Shown: positions 1 to 5,245 of the stretch, one piece after another
Position numbering within the stretch: position 1 is the first letter of the stretch
How the letters are laid out: each line of letters opens with the position of its first letter
Assembly: GCA_030632225.1 (NCBI GenBank)
Contig: DAOVVF010000046.1
Coordinates: 1 to 5,245, forward strand
From: Candidatus Parcubacteria bacterium
GTDB lineage: Bacteria; Patescibacteriota; Patescibacteriia; UBA1558; GWA2-36-10
Direction: 5' to 3'
Length of the DNA: 5,245 bases
Notes under the pieces: model-generated
What the model saw: only the letters and a program-made list of their open reading frames with translations
Database searches by the model: none
Told to the model about the DNA's origin: nothing
Position numbers and translations under genes: made by a program

Positions 1-1336
1 CATCTACCGCCATACCAATCGATAGAATAAAGCCTGCTACACCAGCTAAAGTCATTACCACTGGAATTATTTCAAAAATAGCTAAAGTAATAAGAGCATA
101 AATAGCTAAAGTAATAACAGCTATTAAACCAGGTAAACGATAGAATAGTAACATAAATAAAGCGGCTGCAATTAAGCCAATAAGACCGGCTAGTAATGAT
201 TTCTGAACAGATTCTTGCCCCAGACTAGCTCCAACAGTTTGCTGACTAATTAACTCTATTGGTACTGGTAAAGCACCTAAATTTAAATCTTTAACTAATT
301 GTTTAGCTTCATCTATGCTAAAACGTCCTGATATCTGAGCGTTACCATCTTTAATTGGTTCCTGGACTATTGGATCAGAAATTAATATATCATCTAAGAA
401 AATACCAATCGGCTTACCAATATTATCAGCAGTTAATTGAGCAAATATATCTTTGCCTTCGTCATTAAACTCTAATAGAACCATTGGTTCTTGAGTATTC
501 TGTTGAAAACTTAGTTGAGCTTTGTTAACATGTTTACCGCCTAAACCTGTTACAACCCAGTTTAAATCAGCATCTTTTTTCTGGAATAGTATATGAGCTG
601 CATGTACTTCTATTTCACCGTCATCATTTAATCTTTCTTCTAGCTTTTTAATAATATGATAACCAAATTGAGATTCAATTAATTCAGAAGATATTTGATT
701 TACTTTTAGATCTCCAAAAATAGCTTTATCAAATTCTGGTACAAAAGTACCTTTAGTAACCCATGGTAAATCTCCTCCAATATCTTTAGAACCAGGATCT
801 TCATTATATTCATCAGCTAAAGTAGTAAAATCTTCTCCAGCTAAAACTCTATCTAATATTTCTTGAGCTTTATTTTTAACAATATCTTCTTCTAATTCTT
901 CATTAATTTCTATACTGCCTTCGGTTCTAAAATCTAAAGATGGTGTTCTATCAATTATTTTAATAGCTTCATTAACATCTTTAACACCAGCTAATTCAAC
1001 AATTATACGATAATTCTCTCCACTGTAGTTAGTTTGAACTATTGGTTCTGAAACACCATATATATTAATTCTACGCTCAATTACATCTCTAAGAGCTTCT
1101 ACACCTTCTTTTTTTTGCTGATCATCTAGATCGGAAACATCAGCTTGGTAGACTAAATGAGTACCACCCTGCAAATCTAAGCCTAGATGTACCTTAAAAT
1201 TACCAAACCAGCCTGGTGCTTTAGGGTAAATAATAAAACCGGCAAAAATTGCCAGTAAGATGATAAATGCAAATGTTGTACGTATTTTAGTAGTGGTTAC
1301 TTGTCCTCTACTAACTACCTTTTTGTATTTACTCAT
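1..1336 (-). CDS. secD: Protein translocase subunit SecD with an embedded parvulin-like domain (3' end outside window)
   Basis: SecD works with SecF in the membrane and uses the proton gradient to help pull proteins out of the SecYEG channel. The window holds the first 445 codons, from the ATG at 1336. In order: a basic N-terminus; TM1 (about residues 20-37); the SecD motif GLDLQGG (52-58); the first extracytoplasmic domain (P1); the stretch NIGKPIGIFLDD (305-316); TM2 (about 381-399), TM3 (402-420) and TM4 (425-443). The last full codon is the Asp of GMAVD (residue 445), the TM4 acidic residue tied to proton use in SecDF. Compared with E. coli SecD, the P1 loop between LDFR (134-137) and VVTGLGG (261-267) is expanded to about 120 residues by a PpiC/parvulin-like domain, annotated separately. 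The start is set by the first ATG, which sits 41 bases after ddl behind a promoter and has no Shine-Dalgarno sequence. The frame is intact. Whether SecF is fused or separate cannot be seen. Identification is very secure. Confidence 0.96.
   Translation of the reverse strand, partial: MSKYKKVVSRGQVTTTKIRTTFAFIILLAIFAGFIIYPKAPGWFGNFKVHLGLDLQGGTHLVYQADVSDLDDQQKKEGVEALRDVIERRINIYGVSEPIVQTNYSGENYRIIVELAGVKDVNEAIKIIDRTPSLDFRTEGSIEINEELEEDIVKNKAQEILDRVLAGEDFTTLADEYNEDPGSKDIGGDLPWVTKGTFVPEFDKAIFGDLKVNQISSELIESQFGYHIIKKLEERLNDDGEIEVHAAHILFQKKDADLNWVVTGLGGKHVNKAQLSFQQNTQEPMVLLEFNDEGKDIFAQLTADNIGKPIGIFLDDILISDPIVQEPIKDGNAQISGRFSIDEAKQLVKDLNLGALPVPIELISQQTVGASLGQESVQKSLLAGLIGLIAAALFMLLFYRLPGLIAVITLAIYALITLAIFEIIPVVMTLAGVAGFILSIGMAVD
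563..919 (-). other. PpiC/parvulin-like peptidyl-prolyl isomerase domain inserted in SecD P1, apparently permuted
   Basis: This is a protein domain inside secD, about residues 140-258. Parvulin hallmarks appear in this order: a helix ending in LAGEDFTTLADEYNEDPGS (165-183), GGDLPWV (187-193), KGTFVPEFDKAIF (195-207), and QFGYHIIK (223-230) with His227. Then comes EVHAAHILF (243-251) with His248. In ordinary parvulins the HIL-type strand is the first element and GYHII is near the end, so the order here is rotated. His227 and His248 would match the two conserved active-site histidines (Pin1 H157 and H59). Asp180 lies near the position of the catalytic Cys/Asp, and Phe198 and Phe202 near the substrate-pocket Met/Phe. 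GDLP replaces the usual GDLG. The inferred role is prolyl isomerisation or chaperoning of proteins emerging from the translocon. Loss of activity, leaving only a binding domain, is possible. Confidence 0.85.
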
Positions 1337-1346
1337 AAGTGCAACT

Positions 1347-1374
1347 ATTTTAGCATAATCTGAAATTTTGACAA
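1347..1374 (-). promoter_or_regulatory. Sigma-70-type promoter for secD
   Basis: Reading the minus strand, TTGTCA (1374-1369, five of six matches to the -35 consensus) is followed by a 16-base spacer and TAAAAT (1352-1347, five of six matches to the -10). A TG one base upstream makes it an extended -10 (TGCTAAAAT). It lies wholly in the 41-base gap between ddl and secD. The usual start point, about seven bases past the -10, falls near 1340, only about four bases ahead of the secD ATG. The transcript would then be nearly leaderless, which fits the missing Shine-Dalgarno sequence. This is a consensus reading, not a mapped start. Confidence 0.7.
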
Positions 1375-1377
1375 GCC

Positions 1378-2268
1378 CTAGACAGAATTGATCCAATCCT
1401 CTAATAAGGCTAGAAAATCCTTATTAGCAGCCTTTATAGCTTTAGGTAATAATGATTCTTTAGTTATACCAGGAATAGTATTTATTTCCAAAAAGTATAT
1501 CTTATTGTTCGCTACTATAAAATCAGAACGACTTAAGTGTCTAACTCCTAGTAATTGATGTATTTTAATACCTAAAGTTTGTAATTTCTTAGCTAAAATA
1601 TTATCTATCTGTGCTGGACAAACCTCATCTACTAAATTAGCATCATACTTGCTTTGATAATCAAAAAACTTATTCTTAGAAATTACTTGGATAACAGGCA
1701 AAGCTTTAGTCTGTTTAGCCTCTTCTATTACTGCTATAGTAAATTCATCTCCTTGAATATAGTCTTCTATTAATACCTTATTAGCATATTTAAATGCTTG
1801 TTCTAAAGCTTTATCTAGTTCTGATTGACTATTAACTATATTAATACCAATAGAACTACCACCTGGTTCTGGTTTAATAACTACAGGCTTTTCATATTTA
1901 ATTTTTTCTTTAGTAAGTAGTAATTTACTCTTAGGTGTTAATATACCTATTTGTTCTACTAATTGTTTAGTTAAATATTTATTCATAGCAACAGCATGAG
2001 CTTCTACATCTGAAAAGATAAAAGGTATACCTAGAGTCTTTAAAAAGCCTTGTACTACTCCATCTTCTCCTCCAGGACCATGAAAAACAGGAATAGCAAC
2101 ACTATATTCTTTATACTCTTTTAAAAACTTATCTAACTCCTTTGGTAAATCAAATAGCTCTACAGTATATTTTTCTTTAAGAATATCTACTATATTTGTA
2201 GCAGACCTTAAAGCAACTTCTCTTTCAGAGCTTTGTCCTCCGCTTAATACTGCAATTTTCTTTATCAT
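1378..2268 (-). CDS. ddl: D-alanine--D-alanine ligase
   Basis: Ddl is a cytoplasmic ATP-grasp enzyme that joins two D-alanines for the peptidoglycan stem peptide. The protein has 296 residues, close to the 306 of E. coli DdlB. Visible motifs: GGQSSEREV, whose Glu15 matches the catalytic Glu15 of DdlB; HGPGGEDGVVQG (63-74); NKYLTK, with Lys97 an ATP-binding lysine; VIKP (Lys132); GGSSIG (136-141, the serine loop); SKY (Tyr208, the DdlB Tyr216 position typical of D-Ala rather than D-lactate specificity); RSD with Arg247 and Asp249; and LEIN, with metal ligands Glu261 and Asn263, followed by TIPGIT. I chose the ATG at 2268 because it places IAVLSGG at the normal family distance from the N-terminus. 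A TTG at 2286 would add six residues and overlap the gene upstream. The ATG lies one base past the methyltransferase stop, with a weak purine run (AAGAGA) ahead of it. It is probably the last gene of the operon. Confidence 0.97.
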   Translation of the reverse strand: MIKKIAVLSGGQSSEREVALRSATNIVDILKEKYTVELFDLPKELDKFLKEYKEYSVAIPVFHGPGGEDGVVQGFLKTLGIPFIFSDVEAHAVAMNKYLTKQLVEQIGILTPKSKLLLTKEKIKYEKPVVIKPEPGGSSIGINIVNSQSELDKALEQAFKYANKVLIEDYIQGDEFTIAVIEEAKQTKALPVIQVISKNKFFDYQSKYDANLVDEVCPAQIDNILAKKLQTLGIKIHQLLGVRHLSRSDFIVANNKIYFLEINTIPGITKESLLPKAIKAANKDFLALLEDWINSV

Positions 2269-2269
2269 A

Positions 2270-3046
2270 TTATCTCTTAATAGCAAAGCATTGTATAGCC
2301 ATGCCTAAGTTTTTAAATAGTTTAGCTAAATATTTATGTTCCCATTCTAGATACTTAGCATATTTACTTAACCATTTTTCATTTTCCCATCTACTAAAGT
2401 AATCATAAGTATAATATTGTTTTAGGTCAAATCCTGTTTTAGTAATCTGTTTTTTTAATACTTTAGGTATATATTTCTCAGCATCAGGCTCTATTAATTC
2501 TTCAGCTATACTTTTACTAAATAATTTAATTAATAGTCTATCTATGATCCAGATATAGAAAAAAGGATTATATAGCTTCATAAACTGTTTATTAGGCTCT
2601 CCTAGGAGTATAAATACACCATTAGGCTTTAATACTCTATAGCTTTCTTTTAATGTCTCTTTAACAGCAAAAAAATGATGCAAAGAACCATTAATAATTA
2701 CCATATCAAAATAATTATCTTGATATGGTAGCTTAATAACTTCAGCACAACTTAATTTTAATTGAGGATATTTTTGTTTAGCTATCTTTAGTACTTCATT
2801 AGACTGATCAACACCATAGACTTCTTTAGATATCTCTAACAACTCATTACTCAGCCTACCTGTACCACAACCTAAATCTAAACAACGTTCTATTTTTCTA
2901 CCTTTTAGAAACTTTTTTAAGTTATTAAAATTCCAAGTATCAACAACTTTAGCACTGTTTGGTTCAACATGCCATTGATCATACTTTTCCGCCGTTTTGT
3001 TATAGTAATCTTTCTGTTCTTTACTTTTAACAGAATAATTATTCAT
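2270..3046 (-). CDS. Class I SAM-dependent methyltransferase (Methyltransf_11/UbiE-like), substrate unknown
   Basis: This 258-residue protein has a Rossmann methyltransferase core. It opens with YYNKTAEKYDQW (14-25), a common lead-in of UbiE-like enzymes. Motif I is LDLGCGTGR (56-64), binding S-adenosylmethionine. The acidic residue after strand 2 is Asp80 in YGVDQS. The post-II segment is AEVIKLPYQDNYFDMVI (101-117), then GSLHHF (120-125), where the HH is typical of this class, and VLKPNGVFILLGEPN (138-152). The C-terminal 100 residues are specific to this protein. They contain a hydrophobic, probably amphipathic stretch (about 155-176, FFYIWIIDRLLIKLF) and many aromatic residues, which could favour a lipid or membrane-bound substrate; that is only inference. 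The ATG overlaps the stop of the beta-propeller gene by 8 bases, so translation is probably coupled, and ddl follows after one base. Its envelope neighbours hint at an envelope substrate. No specific gene name is justified. Confidence 0.9.
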   Translation of the reverse strand: MNNYSVKSKEQKDYYNKTAEKYDQWHVEPNSAKVVDTWNFNNLKKFLKGRKIERCLDLGCGTGRLSNELLEISKEVYGVDQSNEVLKIAKQKYPQLKLSCAEVIKLPYQDNYFDMVIINGSLHHFFAVKETLKESYRVLKPNGVFILLGEPNKQFMKLYNPFFYIWIIDRLLIKLFSKSIAEELIEPDAEKYIPKVLKKQITKTGFDLKQYYTYDYFSRWENEKWLSKYAKYLEWEHKYLAKLFKNLGMAIQCFAIKR

Positions 3047-5075
3047 TTAAATCTAGTTCATTAACTCTTTCCCAGTTTGATTCATCTAAGACAATTATGT
3101 CATTCTGTCCAATAATATACATATAGTCATTTAAATAGACAGCTCTTTTAGTATTAGTTTGACTAATAGCTTTAGCTAATTCTAACTTGTCATTAGCATA
3201 GGAAAAGATATAGGCTCCTTTAGTACCTGGTAAAAAGAATACTTGATGTTTGTCATCTTGTAAGAAAGCATGATGATCATACAAAGATTCAGAGTGATAT
3301 TCATCTAAAGTATATTTATCTATTTCTTTAGGATCTGCTGGATTAGATACATCAAAGTAAGATAGTTTTAACTGAGAACCTTCTTTACCAATACCTAATA
3401 TCTTATTTTCCTTAATTGGATGCAAGTAAGAAGAATAACCAGGAATCTTTAATTCTCCTTTCATTTGTGGTCTACTAGGATTAGATAAGTCTAAGACATA
3501 GAAAGGATCTATTTGTCTAAAGGTTACTAAATAGCCTTTGTCAGCTATAAATCTAACAGAATAGATTCTTTCTTCTAAACCTAAATTTAGAACAGAACCT
3601 TTAATCTTTAAATTCTTGTCGAGCACATAAACATCATTAGCACTTTCAGTATTAACTAAGAAATTACCGGAAATAGTAGTAGCTATTCTTAAATGCCCTT
3701 GATACTCGTCTAAAGAAAATTGATTTAAAGGAGTACCTGGTACATTACCATTAGCTTTTACATCTAAACTATCAAGATCTATCTTAACTATTTCTGTCTT
3801 TACAATATTCCTCATATGTTTTTTGTAGTACTCTATCATTCTATTCTCCATTTCATTATTTATCCTTAATCTTTCATCCTTATCAAGAGAATTCATATAT
3901 TGGTCCATTAAAATACTGTACTCAGTCATTTTACTTTGCGGACTAATATCATAATTATTGATCTTGCTTAATTTAATAGTTAATTCTACAGGAAATAGGT
4001 CAGTAGCTTCTGATTGGATAAAATCAAGCATAAAATCTAACATGTTAATACTATGATTGTAGGTAACATACAAAGATTCAGGAGACATATAGATAATAGA
4101 AGAATAACTAGCTGATAGGAAAGAAACAGTATCTTTTACTTCTCCAGAGTTAATATCTATCTTCATAGCAGTTAAAGTACTATCAGAAGGAATATATGGC
4201 ACTGGATGATATATATCACTACAAGCTATATCAAGAGCTCTGTCATCGACAAATAAAGGCCTGATAGGGCAAGGTGTTATAGGGTTAACTCTAGTACTGG
4301 TAACTATATATATTTCATTATTATATAATCTTGAAGTAAGTATATATGTATTGTCTTCTAATCTAATAGTCCATTTCTTACTTGGATTAATCTTGTCACT
4401 AACATCATAGCCATATACCTTATTAGTTCTGTTATCAAAAACTACTAAAGTATTATCTGATAATAGTAAATTACCACTAGCTTCTATACTAGAATCAATT
4501 TTTAAGTCATCTACTGGCCAAGCATCTATTAAATTAGTTTCTAAATCAGAATATCTAGCAGGCATTCCAATTTCAGCATTTATTAACCCTGGTCCAGATC
4601 TAAAAACAGGACCATAGAATAATTCATTAGAAAAATATATTTCTTGTCCATCTGTTTTAACTAAATCAGGTTCATCAATGCCAACTACTTGTACATTAGT
4701 AGCTGATACTCTATCTGCTGTTTCACCGCCTCCACCTCTGCCTACTGCTTCGCTAAGCATTACATCTTGATCTAACATTGGTTCTACAGCAAATCCTCTA
4801 TTAATACCAAAACCAAAAGGAGCTGATTCACCAGCTTTTTCTAAATATTCTTTAAACTCATCTGCAGAACTAAATTTAACTATTTTAGCAGGCTCATCTA
4901 ATTCTCCTAAAGAACTAACTAAACCTGTTAATGAAGACAAATTGTATTTATTCTCAGGATTTTGAGTATTTCTTATTATTAAAGCTAGACTTAAAGCGAA
5001 AATAAGGATCAAAAGTATCATAAAAACTGGGCTACTGCCTAGTCTTTTTAGCTTATTCTTTTTTCTTTTTTTCAT
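3039..5075 (-). CDS. Membrane-anchored extracytoplasmic beta-propeller domain protein (COG4880 / Beta_propel family)
   Basis: The 678-residue protein has a strongly basic N-terminus (KKRKKNKLKR) and one hydrophobic segment (about 15-34) with no clear cleavage site, so it is probably a signal anchor with the rest outside the cell. After a low-complexity stretch (RGGGGETADR, 113-122) comes the family entry motif ATNVQVVGIDEPDLVKTDG (125-143). Other blocks I recognise from COG4880 proteins are NQFSLDEYQGHLRIATT (451-467), SVRFIADKGYLVTFRQIDPF (506-525), LDLSNPSRP (528-536), ELKIPGYSSYLHPI (541-554), DHHAF (600-604) and RAVYLNDYMYIIG (644-656). These are propeller blades distantly related to WD40. 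A charged helical stretch (about 375-426) interrupts the blades. The only two cysteines, C269 and C285, could form a disulfide. Length is normal for the family. The molecular function of the family is unknown to me; binding or scaffolding is plausible. It is the first gene of the proposed operon. The start is the ATG at 5075, which gives a good anchor; no Shine-Dalgarno sequence precedes it. Confidence 0.9.
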   Translation of the reverse strand: MKKRKKNKLKRLGSSPVFMILLILIFALSLALIIRNTQNPENKYNLSSLTGLVSSLGELDEPAKIVKFSSADEFKEYLEKAGESAPFGFGINRGFAVEPMLDQDVMLSEAVGRGGGGETADRVSATNVQVVGIDEPDLVKTDGQEIYFSNELFYGPVFRSGPGLINAEIGMPARYSDLETNLIDAWPVDDLKIDSSIEASGNLLLSDNTLVVFDNRTNKVYGYDVSDKINPSKKWTIRLEDNTYILTSRLYNNEIYIVTSTRVNPITPCPIRPLFVDDRALDIACSDIYHPVPYIPSDSTLTAMKIDINSGEVKDTVSFLSASYSSIIYMSPESLYVTYNHSINMLDFMLDFIQSEATDLFPVELTIKLSKINNYDISPQSKMTEYSILMDQYMNSLDKDERLRINNEMENRMIEYYKKHMRNIVKTEIVKIDLDSLDVKANGNVPGTPLNQFSLDEYQGHLRIATTISGNFLVNTESANDVYVLDKNLKIKGSVLNLGLEERIYSVRFIADKGYLVTFRQIDPFYVLDLSNPSRPQMKGELKIPGYSSYLHPIKENKILGIGKEGSQLKLSYFDVSNPADPKEIDKYTLDEYHSESLYDHHAFLQDDKHQVFFLPGTKGAYIFSYANDKLELAKAISQTNTKRAVYLNDYMYIIGQNDIIVLDESNWERVNELDLNE

Positions 5076-5102
5076 ATTATTAGGTTAATTATTGGTTATT
5101 GT

Positions 5103-5130
5103 ATTATAGCATACATCTAATTACCGCCAA
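5103..5130 (-). promoter_or_regulatory. Sigma-70-type promoter for the beta-propeller / methyltransferase / ddl operon
   Basis: On the minus strand, TTGGCG (5130-5125, four of six matches to the -35) lies inside the last codons of uppS. It is followed by a 16-base spacer and a perfect TATAAT (5108-5103) with an upstream TG (TGCTATAAT, extended -10). The expected start is near 5096, leaving a leader of about 21 bases before the ATG at 5075. That leader is A/T-rich and has no Shine-Dalgarno sequence. The extended -10 closely matches the one ahead of secD. The call rests on consensus and position only. Confidence 0.65.
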
Positions 5131-5245
5131 AACGCCTTTGTCTGCTATTAAATTCATCAATAGCTATATCAAAATCTTTAGTACTAAAAGCTGGCCAATG
5201 CTTTTTAGGAAAATATAGTTCACTATATATAGATTGCCAGGTTAA
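5117..5245 (-). CDS. uppS: Isoprenyl transferase / undecaprenyl diphosphate synthase, C-terminal 42 residues only
   Basis: UppS condenses isopentenyl diphosphate onto farnesyl diphosphate to make the C55 carrier lipid for peptidoglycan and other envelope polymers. Only the end is in the window; the 5' part lies beyond the right edge. The 42 visible residues begin LTWQSIYSELYF and end RQRRFGGN before a TAG stop. These match the family's conserved C-terminus: WQ..Y.E, with the Glu (E213 of E. coli UppS) that takes part in catalysis and metal binding, then the WP.F segment (HWPAF here, WPDF in E. coli), then the (R)RFGG tail. The end is normal and not truncated. The next gene starts 41 bases downstream, and the -35 of its likely promoter overlaps these final codons. 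Cytoplasmic, membrane-associated. The short fragment is still distinctive. Confidence 0.95.
   Translation of the reverse strand, partial: LTWQSIYSELYFPKKHWPAFSTKDFDIAIDEFNSRQRRFGGN

Noticed and set aside
1..1336. Non-standard genetic code (UGA as Gly, as in some CPR lineages)
   Set aside because: No in-frame TGA occurs in secD or any of the other genes, all of which read cleanly with the standard code.
1368..1373. Perfect TTGACA on the plus strand, a possible forward promoter
   Set aside because: No -10-like hexamer lies about 17 bases downstream and no plus-strand gene follows. It is the complement of the bases used as the secD -35.
1337..1377. Possible terminator after ddl
   Set aside because: No stem-loop followed by a T-run on the minus strand is visible.
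1378..2268. Ddl as a VanA-like D-Ala-D-Lac ligase (vancomycin resistance)
   Set aside because: The tyrosine of the SKY segment (Tyr208), typical of dipeptide-forming Ddl, is present, and there are no vanH or vanX neighbours.
2284..2286. Alternative TTG start for ddl, adding six residues
   Set aside because: It would overlap the methyltransferase gene by 17 bases and extend the N-terminus beyond the family norm. The ATG at 2268 puts Glu15 exactly where E. coli DdlB has it.
3798..3953. Charged helical stretch (residues about 375-426) in the beta-propeller protein as a novel inserted domain
   Set aside because: From memory, COG4880 proteins commonly carry a comparable helical excursion before the NQFS.DEY..LR.ATT block, so it is probably a family feature.
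5076..5116. Possible terminator after uppS
   Set aside because: The gap is A/T-rich but I find no inverted repeat able to form a stem; a promoter explains the sequence better.

Overview
The window is a compact, AT-rich stretch of bacterial chromosome with every gene on the minus strand. From right to left it holds the 3' end of uppS, a membrane-anchored secreted beta-propeller protein, a class I SAM-dependent methyltransferase, D-alanine--D-alanine ligase (ddl), and the 5' two-thirds or so of secD, which runs off the left edge. No tRNA, rRNA, CRISPR array, insertion sequence or other mobile element is visible, and no stretch longer than about 45 bases is without a gene. All frames read through with the standard code: there is no in-frame TGA, and the four visible stops are TAA or TAG.

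The likely host is a Patescibacteria / Candidate Phyla Radiation bacterium of the Parcubacteria type. This is an inference from protein style: a Ddl C-terminal half with an RHLSRSDFIV-like segment, a SecD carrying an embedded parvulin-like domain, an UppS ending in RRFGGN, very tight gene packing, low G+C, and starts without clear Shine-Dalgarno sequences. The rank below phylum cannot be settled from here.

Layout (minus strand): uppS tail (5245-5117); a 41-base gap that, with the uppS end, carries a good promoter candidate; the beta-propeller gene (5075-3039), overlapping the methyltransferase gene (3046-2270) by 8 bases; one base; ddl (2268-1378); a 41-base gap filled by a second strong promoter candidate; then secD (1336 to beyond base 1). 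Both promoters share a near-identical extended -10 (TATGCTAWAATA) and a 16-base spacer. The propeller, methyltransferase and ddl genes look like one operon, and secD has its own promoter, perhaps giving an almost leaderless mRNA.

The shared theme is the cell envelope: undecaprenyl diphosphate synthesis (UppS), the peptidoglycan D-Ala-D-Ala dipeptide (Ddl), protein export (SecD) and a protein displayed outside the membrane (beta-propeller). The methyltransferase has no known substrate. The most unusual item is SecD. Its first extracytoplasmic domain contains a PpiC/parvulin prolyl-isomerase-like insertion in which the strand that normally opens the fold (the AAHILF strand with a catalytic histidine) comes after the rest of the domain. 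That arrangement looks like a circularly permuted parvulin built into the translocase.
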